From positions 124,001-188,000 of the forward strand of contig NZ_QJHL01000006.1 of assembly GCF_003202405.1 (NCBI RefSeq): 64,000 nucleotides of DNA, read 5' to 3'. The position numbers were made by a program, and so were the translations under genes. Numbering within the stretch: position 1 is the first letter of the stretch; each line of letters begins with the position of its first letter. The notes beneath the pieces were generated by a model. The model was not told where the DNA came from, made no database searches, and saw only the letters and a program-made list of their open reading frames with translations. The stretch comes from Flavobacterium hydrophilum (GTDB taxonomy: Bacteria > Bacteroidota > Bacteroidia > Flavobacteriales > Flavobacteriaceae). Shown here piece after piece: positions 1-8,171 of the stretch.

Positions 1-506
1 TTATTCAGATTAACAGCAGATGGTGTAGGGGTAAACACTACTGAGCCGGTAATTAAATCTTCATCGTTTGCAGTTGGAAACTCTTCTTTAGTTGGTTTTT
101 GCTCAGCCACCGTTATATATCCGGTTGCTTTTACAAATTTTTCAAACTCTTCGTTAGTTACTTCGGTTTCATCCATGTAATATCCGTCAACATACACACG
201 ATGAATAGGAGCGGCGTCTTTTGTAACGCCTTTTATGCTGCACAAACTTTCGTCTTCAACATTTGATCCCATTGAAAATTCACCACCCGGAATCCATACC
301 ATGCCTTTTGGAGCTTTTCCTGCAGGTTTGGTCTTGTTTTCAATGGTTGGTTTAAATGCATTTGCTTCAGAAGGGTTTGGAGTTTCATGGCATTCCTGGG
401 CTAGAGCTTCTTTTTTGGGTACATGTACTAATTTAGTGTAACCGTATGCGATTGAAATAATGGAGATTGTAAGTAAACCGAAAATCCAAAAGGTTTTATT
501 TTTCAT
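1..506 (-). CDS. FGE/SUMF1-domain membrane-anchored protein, partial
   Basis: The gene reads leftward and is cut by the window edge, so only about 168 N-terminal residues are visible. The product begins MKNKTFWIFGLL, with a single hydrophobic segment that is either a membrane anchor or an uncleaved signal. A linker follows, then the hallmark opening of the formylglycine-generating-enzyme (SUMF1) fold: KGMVWIPGGEFSMGS at about residues 70-84, then HRVYVDGYYMDETEVTNEEF. In Bacteroidota this fold is used by true sulfatase activators and by non-catalytic gliding and secretion lipoproteins such as GldJ and GldK. No lipobox is seen here. The catalytic cysteines would lie in the missing C-terminal half, so enzymatic activity cannot be judged. 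It is preceded by a TACTTTTG promoter element. Confidence 0.85.
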   Translation of the reverse strand, partial: MKNKTFWIFGLLTISIISIAYGYTKLVHVPKKEALAQECHETPNPSEANAFKPTIENKTKPAGKAPKGMVWIPGGEFSMGSNVEDESLCSIKGVTKDAAPIHRVYVDGYYMDETEVTNEEFEKFVKATGYITVAEQKPTKEEFPTANDEDLITGSVVFTPTPSAVNLN

Positions 507-547
507 TGTAATAGTTTTAAGCGTGTTGTAGTTGTAAATCAAGGAAG

Positions 548-555
548 CAAAAGTA
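548..555 (-). promoter_or_regulatory. Putative -7 element for the FGE-domain gene
   Basis: Reads TACTTTTG on the minus strand, matching TAnnTTTG, 41 bases upstream of the start codon. No clear -33 TTG at the usual distance. Confidence 0.5.
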
Positions 556-806
556 AAAAATTAACTTTTATAATTCTATTTATTTTATAGAATTAGTGAA
601 ATATATGATTTTGTTTGTATTTTGTTCATTTTCAATCGATAATGCTTTTCTTGTTTCTGTGTTGCGTAAATTTATTGAAAAAAAATGATTTTAGTACAGG
701 GTTTAATTTGTTGTTTATAAATCGCGGTTACTTTTGTGAAAATCGAATAAACAAAATGAAGAGAATTTGTTTTTTGTAAAAAAGACTCATTTTCAAGTTT
801 AATATT

Positions 807-814
807 TAAATTTG
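807..814 (+). promoter_or_regulatory. Putative -7 element for pyrD
   Basis: Reads TAAATTTG, matching TAnnTTTG, 27 bases upstream of the pyrD ATG. A TTG at 774-776 is too distant (30 bp) to be a standard -33 box. Confidence 0.55.
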
Positions 815-841
815 CATCCAAAAAAATAACAACACACCCTT

Positions 842-1876
842 ATGTATAAATTGATAATTCGCCCGATACTTTTTTGTTTTGATCCTGAAGAAGTGCATTA
901 TTTTACTTTTTCATTTGTAAAATTCATTTCAAAAATACCGCGAGTTTCATCAATTATCAGGTCAATTTATGAAGTAAAAGATTCCAGATTGGAAAGAGAA
1001 GTTTTCGGAATCAAATTTAAAAATCCGGTTGGACTTGCTGCTGGTTTCGATAAAGATGCAAAACTGTACAAAGAACTTGGGGATTTTGGTTTTGGTTTTA
1101 TCGAAATAGGAACTGTAACTCCGGTTGGTCAGGAAGGAAATCCAAAGAAACGTTTATTCAGATTAAAAGAAGATCAGGCTATTATTAACCGAATGGGTTT
1201 CAATAACGGTGGAGTTCTTGAAGCTGTTGAACGCCTGAAAAAGAATTCGGGAGTTTTGATCGGAGGGAACATCGGAAAAAACAAAGTGACTGATAATGAA
1301 GATGCTGTTAAGGATTATATCATTTGTTTTGATGCACTTTTTAATCACGTAGATTATTTTGTAGTGAATGTGAGTTCACCAAATACCCCAAATTTAAGAG
1401 CTTTACAAGATAAAGAGCCTTTAACGGCTTTGCTTCAGACATTACAAGACAGAAATGTAGAAAAGCAAAAAACAAGTACTCAAAAAATAAAACCAATTCT
1501 TTTAAAAATCGCTCCGGACTTAACAGATGAGCAGTTATTAGATATTATTGATATTGTGAAAACGACTCAGATTGCGGGTGTGATTGCAACAAATACGACG
1601 ATTTCAAGAGAAGGTCTCCAATCTGCCAATCAATCAGAAATGGGAGGTTTGTCCGGGAAACCACTAACAAAGCGTTCTACAGAAGTGATCCGTTTTCTTT
1701 CTGAAAAAAGCAATAAATCTTTCCCTATTATTGGAGTAGGAGGAATTCATTCTGCTGATGATGCTATTGAAAAGCTGAATGCAGGTGCGAGTTTAGTGCA
1801 ATTGTACACTGGTTTTATTTATGAAGGACCGGCATTGATAAAAGCAATCAATAAAAAAGTTTTACAACAGTTGTAA
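842..1876 (+). CDS. pyrD: Dihydroorotate dehydrogenase (quinone), class 2
   Basis: Oxidises dihydroorotate to orotate in de novo pyrimidine synthesis, passing electrons to membrane quinone. At 344 residues it has class 2 length and carries the N-terminal membrane-associating extension typical of that class ([20 protein letters not shown]). The FMN barrel follows, with [13 protein letters not shown] near residue 60, EIGTVTP, NRMGFNN and [11 protein letters not shown], which supplies the catalytic serine region. ATNTT and [11 protein letters not shown] form the phosphate-binding end of the barrel. The gene stands alone after its own promoter. Its last 15 bases overlap the tail of the convergent DUF3307 gene, so the two transcripts must read into each other. 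Confidence 0.97.
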   Translation: MYKLIIRPILFCFDPEEVHYFTFSFVKFISKIPRVSSIIRSIYEVKDSRLEREVFGIKFKNPVGLAAGFDKDAKLYKELGDFGFGFIEIGTVTPVGQEGNPKKRLFRLKEDQAIINRMGFNNGGVLEAVERLKKNSGVLIGGNIGKNKVTDNEDAVKDYIICFDALFNHVDYFVVNVSSPNTPNLRALQDKEPLTALLQTLQDRNVEKQKTSTQKIKPILLKIAPDLTDEQLLDIIDIVKTTQIAGVIATNTTISREGLQSANQSEMGGLSGKPLTKRSTEVIRFLSEKSNKSFPIIGVGGIHSADDAIEKLNAGASLVQLYTGFIYEGPALIKAINKKVLQQL

Positions 1877-2578
1877 AAGAAGAGACTGCACAATTAAACC
1901 GATTAGTATTGCAATTCCAAAGCTGATTAAAGTTCCGATCATTACGTATTCGGTAAGCTTTCGGTCTTTGGCTTCTTTTAAATCACCAAACCTGAAAATA
2001 GATTTGGCAGCCAGTAAAAAACCAATGGCTTCGAAGTGTCCCGTTAATATAAAGCAAACTACAAATAGTCGTTCTAAAATGCCAATGTAATTTCCTGCAT
2101 TGGAAAGCGAATTGTCTTGATGACTGTTTTGACTTTCAGGGCTCCAGATCGAAATAATGGTTTTTATAAAAATAGAAGTAGGTTTAGTTATTATTATAAT
2201 CCCGGTTGTCAGAATCCAGAATCGGTTATCAAATCCAAGAAAGCTTAAGTTATCTTTTTGATAAAGAAGTACGACACCAATTAGAATTAATAGATGTGCT
2301 ATTTGATCGATAACAAACCAGATACGTTTGGTTTTGTTTTTCTGAAAGTTCAATTTAATTAGATCTACTATACCATGTGTGACGGCAATCAAAATAGCAT
2401 AAGGTATGAAACTGATTTCTCCAACTACTATTACTGCCAAAAAAACATGAAGTAAAATATGCAGGTATAAATATATACTTTTATGTCTATTGGCTTCCTT
2501 GTGTATTATCCATGAAGTCGGCTGCCAGATAAAATCGCCTAACAAATGTGCCAAAAACAGTTTAATAAATAAAATCAT
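1862..2578 (-). CDS. DUF3307 family multi-pass membrane protein
   Basis: A 238-residue, strongly hydrophobic protein with about six to seven predicted membrane segments. The N-terminus [19 protein letters not shown] is typical of DUF3307, with HLLGDF and, further on, THGIVDLIK. The biochemical function of the family is unknown. Its ATG overlaps the stop of the upstream SatD gene (ATGA), so the two are translationally coupled. SatD and DUF3307 genes are commonly neighbours, which suggests the membrane protein is the partner or output of the SatD protein. The 3' end overlaps pyrD by 15 bases tail to tail. Confidence 0.85.
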   Translation of the reverse strand: MILFIKLFLAHLLGDFIWQPTSWIIHKEANRHKSIYLYLHILLHVFLAVIVVGEISFIPYAILIAVTHGIVDLIKLNFQKNKTKRIWFVIDQIAHLLILIGVVLLYQKDNLSFLGFDNRFWILTTGIIIITKPTSIFIKTIISIWSPESQNSHQDNSLSNAGNYIGILERLFVVCFILTGHFEAIGFLLAAKSIFRFGDLKEAKDRKLTEYVMIGTLISFGIAILIGLIVQSLLLQLL

Positions 2579-3189
2579 AATGACGTAAGTTGTTTTATTT
2601 GTTTTCTAAAATAGCGGTCTAAATTCATAACCAAATCAAATTGGGCACGTTTTTGTCTTCTGCTCACAGCAGCCTGATTAATACCTAATTTTTGCCCTAA
2701 TTCTTCCTGTGATAAAGTTGGATTTTCTATTGCGACAGCTACAAATTCAGCCGATTGTACCAGCCAGCTATCCATAAAAGTCAGTGCCAGCTGAATCATA
2801 AGGTTCAATTTTTCATCTATCTCATCATTACCGGTTCGCATAGCCAAAGTGACTTTTTGCTTTTTTAAAGTTTCAAAAAGTTCTCCTGAATGTATAAAAG
2901 CAGATCCGTTACTTTCGGATATTTTTTCGGCATCATGTATTTTATCACCAAAACCAATACTCATACGGGCATCAGATTTTATTGCTCTTAAATGGGCTTT
3001 TATTAAAATAACAGTTAATAAAGCTTCTTCCGGATTTTTTACTTCAATTTGAAATTCATCTCCCCTGTAAACTTCCCATTGACTAGGTGTTTCGCCAAAC
3101 GGGACTAAGATTTTTTTTAAGTCTTCAATCCAATGTTCAGATTCCTGTTGTCTGGAACCTATTATATCACCTGTAATTATACTAGTCAT
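2575..3189 (-). CDS. SatD family protein with C-terminal helix-turn-helix
   Basis: A 204-residue soluble protein. The N-terminal SatD region has TGDIIGSR at about residues 6-13, YRGDEFQI at 41-48 and RMSIGFGD at 75-82. The C-terminus (about 157-182) reads as a helix-turn-helix: LSQEELGQKLGINQAAVSRR. By eye the spaced acidic motifs resemble the metal-binding positions of GGDEF/class III nucleotidyl cyclases; this is inference. I chose the ATG at 3189 rather than a TTG at 3195, because a -7 element TATATTTG ends four bases before it, implying a very short or leaderless transcript. Six regularly spaced dyads lie just upstream and are probable operators, perhaps bound by this protein itself. It is cotranscribed and overlaps with the DUF3307 gene. 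Confidence 0.85.
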   Translation of the reverse strand: MTSIITGDIIGSRQQESEHWIEDLKKILVPFGETPSQWEVYRGDEFQIEVKNPEEALLTVILIKAHLRAIKSDARMSIGFGDKIHDAEKISESNGSAFIHSGELFETLKKQKVTLAMRTGNDEIDEKLNLMIQLALTFMDSWLVQSAEFVAVAIENPTLSQEELGQKLGINQAAVSRRQKRAQFDLVMNLDRYFRKQIKQLTSL

Positions 3190-3192
3190 AAT

Positions 3193-3200
3193 CAAATATA
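3193..3200 (-). promoter_or_regulatory. -7 element of the SatD operon
   Basis: Reads TATATTTG on the minus strand, a perfect TAnnTTTG, ending four nucleotides before the ATG at 3189. Transcription would start at or next to the start codon. Confidence 0.6.
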
Positions 3201-3221
3201 ATTAAAAATTATACACTTTCT

Positions 3222-3379
3222 ATTACAAATATAAGTAATAATTTTTATTATTACATTTTTTGGTAATAACTTAGTTTATTACGGATTTTGGTAATTTTTT
3301 AAATTATTACAGATTTAGGTATTATGTTCTAAAATTACCGATTTTGATAATATTATTCATTATTACAATATTGTGTAAT
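3222..3379. repeat. Array of six 18-bp dyads with exact 28-bp period
   Basis: Six copies of ATTAC-N8-GTAAT start at 3222, 3250, 3278, 3306, 3334 and 3362, exactly 28 bp apart each time. Copies 1, 2, 3 and 6 have both half-sites perfect. Copy 4 ends GTATT and copy 5 ends ATAAT. Spacers in copies 2 to 5 are related (GATTTTG-like). The 10 bp between dyads is AT-rich and not conserved. The array fills the space between the SatD -7 element (3193-3200) and a plus-strand -7 element (3415-3422). It looks like a multi-site operator for a dimeric DNA-binding protein, with the SatD-HTH protein the nearest candidate. Confidence 0.85.
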
Positions 3380-3414
3380 GCGTCAAACCCGTAAAGTGAT
3401 TTTCTGTTGGTAAA

Positions 3415-3422
3415 TAGATTTG
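3415..3422 (+). promoter_or_regulatory. Putative -7 element for HMG-CoA lyase
   Basis: Reads TAGATTTG, matching TAnnTTTG, 36 bp downstream of the last dyad of the operator array and about 93 bases before the chosen TTG start. Confidence 0.45.
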
Positions 3423-3515
3423 TCAATTGGGTCGTTTCAAAAAATAATTCAGGAAAGAGTTAATTTTTATTTCTTTAAAAAACAAACTAACTTAGCCTTT
3501 ACAAAAGAGAAAGCT

Positions 3516-4382
3516 TTGAATAAAGAAATCAAAATCATCGAATGTCCACGTGATGCCATGCAGGGTATCAAAACTTTTATTCCTACTAAAAATAAGGTTT
3601 CTTATCTACAGGCTTTGCTTAGGGTTGGTTTTGATACGATAGATTTTGGAAGTTTTGTATCTCCCAAAGCGATTCCTCAAATGCAGGATACGGCAGAGGT
3701 TTTGGCACAGCTTGATTTATCTCAGACAACAAGCAAACTTTTGACGATTATAGCCAATACACAAGGGGCGCAAACTGCTGCAGAACATGAAGCCATTCAG
3801 TATCTGGGATTTCCTTTTTCGATTTCAGAGAATTTCCAAATGCGAAATACGCATAAAACCATTTCACAGTCTTTGGTTACTCTCGAAGAGATTCTTGAAA
3901 TCGCAGATAAAAAAAATAAAGAAGTTGTAACCTATCTTTCTATGGGTTTTGGAAATCCTTATGGAGACCCTTGGAATGTTGAAATCGTAGGAGAATGGAC
4001 AGAAAAATTAGCCAAAATGGGTGTGAAAATCCTGTCGCTTTCTGATACCGTTGGAAGCTCAACGCCGGAAGTGATTACCTATCTTTTTACACATTTAATC
4101 CCAAAATATCCTCAAATAGAGTTTGGTGCGCACCTGCATACAACGCCAAACAGCTGGTTCGAAAAAATCGATGCTGCACACAAAGCAGGCTGCACTCGCT
4201 TTGACGGAGCTGTTCAGGGATTTGGAGGATGCCCAATGGCTACTGATAAACTGACTGGTAATATGCCTACAGAAAAACTCATTTCTTATTTTACTGCCAA
4301 CAAAAAAACTACCGGTTTGAATTCTTTAAGTTTTGAAAGTGCTTATAACGAAGCATCAAAATTATTTGGTAAATTCCACTAA
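3516..4382 (+). CDS. Hydroxymethylglutaryl-CoA lyase
   Basis: Cleaves HMG-CoA to acetoacetate and acetyl-CoA, the last step of leucine breakdown. The fold is the HMGL-like TIM barrel: ECPRDAMQGI near the N-terminus carries the metal and substrate residues, then FGSFVSPKAIPQM, SLSDTVGSSTP and HLHTTPN. The lyase signature with the catalytic cysteine is AVQGFGGCPMA. Homologous proteins start near NKEIKIIECPRDAM, so I chose the TTG at 3516 (288 residues). An upstream TTG at 3420 lies inside the putative -7 element and would add 32 unlikely residues. The gene is divergent from the SatD operon, with the 28-bp-period array between them. Confidence 0.9.
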   Translation: MNKEIKIIECPRDAMQGIKTFIPTKNKVSYLQALLRVGFDTIDFGSFVSPKAIPQMQDTAEVLAQLDLSQTTSKLLTIIANTQGAQTAAEHEAIQYLGFPFSISENFQMRNTHKTISQSLVTLEEILEIADKKNKEVVTYLSMGFGNPYGDPWNVEIVGEWTEKLAKMGVKILSLSDTVGSSTPEVITYLFTHLIPKYPQIEFGAHLHTTPNSWFEKIDAAHKAGCTRFDGAVQGFGGCPMATDKLTGNMPTEKLISYFTANKKTTGLNSLSFESAYNEASKLFGKFH

Positions 4383-4464
4383 TATTTTTTGTATATTTAT
4401 TGTAATTGTCACAATAAGTGATTGTTAAGAGACGTTGTTTTTTAATAACTTAATTTTTTTAGTT

Positions 4465-5025
4465 ATGAAACAAGCAGGTATAAGTAAATTTTCGACACTT
4501 TTAGTTTTTGTATTCCTGAGTTTTTCCTGCTCAAGTGATTTAGATTTTGATCAGATTGATGATTTAAAATTAGAGCCTGTTGTAGTAGCAAATCTAACTT
4601 ACTTTAATATTCCGGCAAAAGATTTTGTAGATAACGGAAATGAACAAAATATAGCTTTTGATGCTCAGGACTTTAATCCGTTCAGGAACTCGCTCATGCG
4701 GGAAGACCTGATAAAAGCTGAATTTGGTTTTGAAATAACAAACACAATCAACAGGGCGTACAAAATTGATTTAGTACTTATTGATTCCCAAAATAATACT
4801 ATTGAAACCTTGAGTTTTAATGTGCCTTCTTATACGGGTACTAATAACGTCCTTAGTTTTACTGAAGTTTTTGAAAATCAGCGTTTAGTTAACCTTAAAA
4901 GGCTGCAAAAAATAGGGTTTGTAATAACCATGGCTGCTGGGCCTCCATTAACCGAAAACAGTCCGGGGAACTTAAAACTTCGTTCAGCAGGAATACTAAA
5001 TTTTGATATCGAAATAGCCGATTGA
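4465..5025 (+). CDS. Small lipoprotein of unknown function
   Basis: A 186-residue protein with a lipoprotein signal: a hydrophobic run followed by the lipobox LSFSC, with the lipidated cysteine at residue 22. The mature part is acidic at first (SSDLDFDQIDDLKLEP) and then predicted beta-rich. I recognise no family. The start is the ATG at 4465; a longer reading from 4435 would place residues before the signal. It ends one base before the DUF5723 barrel gene, so the two form an operon. The lipoprotein probably acts with that outer-membrane protein in the periplasm or at the outer membrane. Confidence 0.8.
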   Translation: MKQAGISKFSTLLVFVFLSFSCSSDLDFDQIDDLKLEPVVVANLTYFNIPAKDFVDNGNEQNIAFDAQDFNPFRNSLMREDLIKAEFGFEITNTINRAYKIDLVLIDSQNNTIETLSFNVPSYTGTNNVLSFTEVFENQRLVNLKRLQKIGFVITMAAGPPLTENSPGNLKLRSAGILNFDIEIAD

Positions 5026-5026
5026 T

Positions 5027-6427
5027 ATGAAAAGAGTATATCTAATCCTATCGGTTCTTGTTCACATCATTTGTTTTTCGCAAAACAAACAAATCCTGTA
5101 CAATTTTACTTCGATTCCGCAGTCATTACTTGTAAATCCTGGTGCCGATGTATCCTATAAATATTTTTTCGGGATTCCGGTATTGTCCGGTATTTCGGCA
5201 AATTTTGGTTCGAGCAGTTTTTCAGCATATGATTTGTTTGCAGATAATGGAGTCGATTTTAATGATAAAGTGAGGGATGTTGTCAATAAATCATCTAACA
5301 AAGACAAAATATATACCAACCAGCAACTCGAATTGTTTTCCGGAGGATTCAGGATTGGAGGAGAAGAAAGCAGATCGTACATTTCATTTGGAGGCTATCA
5401 GGAATTTGATTTTTTAATGTATGTCCCAAAAGATATGGCAATTTTGGCTTTAGACGGAAATCGGGACCACATCGGAAAATCTTTTAATTTAGCTGATATA
5501 AATTTACGTGCCGAAATACTTTCAGTTTTTCATATCGGATTTCATAAAAAAGTAAATGATAAGTTCGTTTTGGGCGGTCGTATCAAATTATATTCCAGTG
5601 GCGCCAATGCAAATTCTACTAAAAACTCCGGCTTCATTTATACCACAAACGGAACAGCTGATCAAAATATTTATTATCAATATATTTCTTCTGATTTAGA
5701 GTTGCAGACCTCAGGAATTGCTGCTTTTACAAAAGACGAATATGATGGAAACATAGCCAATGATCTTATTCACAATACATTCTTTAACGGAAGCCTGGGA
5801 CTCGGTTTTGATGCGGGCATAACTTATTATTATAAAAAAAATCTTCAGTTTACGGCAAGTATTATTGATGTTGGTTTTATCAGGCATACAAAGGATATCG
5901 AAACACTTACCTATAAAGGGAATTATGAATATAATGGTGTAAACCCAGGTTTTGATTTTACAAATGAACCCGAAAATGTTTTGGATGATTTTCAAAAAGC
6001 TATTCCACGCGATACGATTTATAGTAAATACACCACCTGGAGGCCAGCTAAATTCAATGCTTCTGTAGAATATTCATTTGGAGAATCCAGATTCGATGAT
6101 GATGAATGCAGTTGCAAAGCGCCAGATGAGCGACTATATGTAAATGCGCTGGGGGCACAGCTTTTCGCCATGACCATGCCAAAAGATCCTTTTGTTGCTT
6201 TTACAGCGTTTTATAAGCGAAGACTTTTACGAAAGTTAGAACTCAAGACAACTTATACAATTGATTCGTTTTCCTATAAAAACATTGGTTTAGGAGTAGC
6301 AGGAACATGGGGAAAGTTAAATATGTATTTCCTTGTCGACAATGTATTAGAGTATAAGGATATCACCAAAGCCAATAGCGCAGCGTTCCAGTTAGGTGTC
6401 AATTTTATTTTTCAGGATTCCGACTAG
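5027..6427 (+). CDS. DUF5723 family outer-membrane beta-barrel protein
   Basis: A 466-residue protein with a signal peptide (MKRVYLILSVLVHIICFSQ) followed by alternating, aromatic-rich strands typical of an outer-membrane barrel, such as YKYFFGIPVLSGISANFGSS and the C-terminal AAFQLGVNFIFQ. The motif SIPQSLLVNPGADV near the start is characteristic of Bacteroidota DUF5723 and PorP-like barrels. Substrate and partners are unknown. A short DDDECSC segment in the middle may lie in an external loop. It follows the lipoprotein gene by one base. Confidence 0.8.
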   Translation: MKRVYLILSVLVHIICFSQNKQILYNFTSIPQSLLVNPGADVSYKYFFGIPVLSGISANFGSSSFSAYDLFADNGVDFNDKVRDVVNKSSNKDKIYTNQQLELFSGGFRIGGEESRSYISFGGYQEFDFLMYVPKDMAILALDGNRDHIGKSFNLADINLRAEILSVFHIGFHKKVNDKFVLGGRIKLYSSGANANSTKNSGFIYTTNGTADQNIYYQYISSDLELQTSGIAAFTKDEYDGNIANDLIHNTFFNGSLGLGFDAGITYYYKKNLQFTASIIDVGFIRHTKDIETLTYKGNYEYNGVNPGFDFTNEPENVLDDFQKAIPRDTIYSKYTTWRPAKFNASVEYSFGESRFDDDECSCKAPDERLYVNALGAQLFAMTMPKDPFVAFTAFYKRRLLRKLELKTTYTIDSFSYKNIGLGVAGTWGKLNMYFLVDNVLEYKDITKANSAAFQLGVNFIFQDSD

Positions 6428-6599
6428 TTTTGGAATTTGACATTGCCATTGAATTTTGGAATTGATATTGAATATTTATTTCGTTTTTACCTCTCATGGC
6501 TTTTCATTACGATCGGGGCTAGGGCAGTAAGGTAACGATTTCGTTTTAGGATCAAAAAAAATCTGAATAAGTTAATGAACAAGTTTCCAATTTATTCAC

Positions 6600-6607
6600 T
6601 ATATTTG
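6600..6607 (+). promoter_or_regulatory. -7 element for guaB
   Basis: Reads TATATTTG followed by C, a strong Bacteroidota -7 match, 26 bases upstream of the guaB ATG. The intervening leader is too short for a known purine riboswitch. Confidence 0.65.
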
Positions 6608-6633
6608 CACGCAATTCAACTACAAATTGCAAC

Positions 6634-8106
6634 ATGATAGCACACAACTCCAAGATCATCGGCGAAGGTTTAACTTACGATGATGTATTATTAGTACCTA
6701 ACTACTCGAATGTGCTTCCACGCGAAGTGAGTATCAAATCAAAATTCTCAAGAAACATAACATTAAACGTTCCAATCGTATCTGCTGCTATGGATACAGT
6801 GACCGAAAGTGCAATGGCAATCGCTATGGCACAAGAAGGCGGAATTGGTGTTTTACATAAAAATATGACCATCGAACAGCAAGCTGCGAAGGTTAGAAAA
6901 GTGAAGCGTGCAGAAGCAGGAATGATTATCGATCCGGTAACATTACCAATGACTTCGACTATTGCAGATGCAAAAACGGCAATGAAAGAATTTGGAATTG
7001 GAGGTATTCCAATCGTTGACGAAAACAGAATTCTAAAAGGAATCGTTACCAACCGTGACCTTCGTTTCGAAAAAAACAGCTCAAGACCAATCGCTGAGGT
7101 TATGACAAGTACTAATCTTGTTACTGTTGCCGAAGGAACCTCATTAGAACAGGCCGAAGTAGTTTTACAAGGACATAAAATCGAAAAACTACCAGTTGTA
7201 AATGCTAAAAACGAATTAGTTGGTTTAATTACGTTTAGAGATATTACAAAACTGACTCAAAAGCCAATTGCAAATAAAGATTCATTTGGACGTTTAAGAG
7301 TTGCTGCTGCCATTGGTGTTACTGGTGATGCTGTAGAAAGAGCAGGTGCATTAGTTGCTGCCGGTGTAGATGCGATCATTATTGATACCGCTCACGGACA
7401 TACTGAAGGTGTAGTAAATACATTAAAAGAAGTAAAATCAAAATTTCCACAAATAGATGTTATTGTTGGAAACATTGCAACTCCTGAAGCTGCTAAATAT
7501 TTAGTAGAAAATGGTGCTGATGGGGTAAAAGTAGGAATTGGACCTGGTTCTATTTGTACAACCCGTATTGTTGCAGGTGTTGGTTTTCCACAGTTTTCAG
7601 CAGTTCTTGAAGTAGCTGCGGCTATTAAAGGAACAGGTGTTCCAGTCATTGCTGATGGTGGAATTCGTTATACAGGTGATATTCCTAAAGCAATCGCTGC
7701 TGGTGCTGACTGTGTAATGTTAGGTTCATTATTGGCCGGAACAAAAGAATCTCCGGGTGAAACTATTATTTTTGAAGGAAGAAAATTCAAATCTTACCGC
7801 GGAATGGGTTCTGTTGAAGCGATGCAGACAGGTTCAAAAGACCGTTATTTCCAGGATGTTGAAGATGACGTTAAAAAATTAGTTCCGGAAGGAATTGTTG
7901 GGCGTGTTCCTTACAAAGGAGAATTAAACGAAAGCATGCTTCAGTTTATTGGAGGTCTTCGTGCCGGAATGGGATACTGTGGTTCAAAAGATATTCCGAC
8001 TTTACAGGAATCTGGACGCTTCGTGAGAATCACATCAAGCGGAATTACTGAAAGTCACCCGCATAATGTAACTATTACTAAAGAAGCTCCAAATTATTCG
8101 AGATAA
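6634..8106 (+). CDS. guaB: Inosine-5'-monophosphate dehydrogenase
   Basis: Catalyses NAD-dependent oxidation of IMP to XMP, the committed step to guanine nucleotides. The 490-residue length is standard. The N-terminal barrel half has [15 protein letters not shown] and [14 protein letters not shown] pair occupies about residues 95-210 ([19 protein letters not shown] and [19 protein letters not shown]). The catalytic loop is GPGSICTTR with the active cysteine, then [11 protein letters not shown] and the flap sequence YRGMGS. It is monocistronic, with its own promoter and a bidirectional terminator after it. Confidence 0.98.
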   Translation: MIAHNSKIIGEGLTYDDVLLVPNYSNVLPREVSIKSKFSRNITLNVPIVSAAMDTVTESAMAIAMAQEGGIGVLHKNMTIEQQAAKVRKVKRAEAGMIIDPVTLPMTSTIADAKTAMKEFGIGGIPIVDENRILKGIVTNRDLRFEKNSSRPIAEVMTSTNLVTVAEGTSLEQAEVVLQGHKIEKLPVVNAKNELVGLITFRDITKLTQKPIANKDSFGRLRVAAAIGVTGDAVERAGALVAAGVDAIIIDTAHGHTEGVVNTLKEVKSKFPQIDVIVGNIATPEAAKYLVENGADGVKVGIGPGSICTTRIVAGVGFPQFSAVLEVAAAIKGTGVPVIADGGIRYTGDIPKAIAAGADCVMLGSLLAGTKESPGETIIFEGRKFKSYRGMGSVEAMQTGSKDRYFQDVEDDVKKLVPEGIVGRVPYKGELNESMLQFIGGLRAGMGYCGSKDIPTLQESGRFVRITSSGITESHPHNVTITKEAPNYSR

Positions 8107-8131
8107 TTTTTAGTTTTTGATATAAAAGAAG

Positions 8132-8162
8132 AAGGCATAAGATTTATTGTTTCTTATGCCTT
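8132..8162. terminator. Bidirectional terminator between guaB and the L,D-transpeptidase gene
   Basis: A perfect 11-bp stem, AAGGCATAAGA with TCTTATGCCTT, around a 9-base loop and followed by a T-rich run. It lies between convergent genes and can serve both. Confidence 0.85.
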
Positions 8163-8171
8163 TTGTTTATT

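Larger units (their letters stand above)
507..841. other. Divergent intergenic region between the FGE-domain gene and pyrD
   Basis: This 335-bp AT-rich stretch separates two divergent genes and contains no convincing reading frame or RNA gene. It holds Bacteroidota-type -7 elements for both: TACTTTTG on the minus strand (548-555) and TAAATTTG on the plus strand (807-814). No clear terminator or operator dyad was seen. Confidence 0.6.

Noticed and set aside
235-441. 68-codon plus-strand reading frame
   Set aside because: Antisense to the FGE-domain gene, whose minus-strand frame has clear motifs.
3222-3389. Possible CRISPR array (28-bp period)
   Set aside because: Only short half-sites recur. 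There is no long identical repeat, no unique spacers of 30 bp or more, and no cas gene.
6482-6545. Possible third copy of the palindromic element (GATCGGGGCTAGGG segment)
   Set aside because: Only a few bases resemble one flank. The hairpin and GATATAG flank are missing.
6428-6633. Purine riboswitch upstream of guaB
   Set aside because: The -7 element leaves a leader of about 20 bases and no aptamer-like core is seen.
6702-7052. Minus-strand frame of 116 codons within guaB
   Set aside because: Shadow of a highly conserved gene; no start context or recognisable protein.
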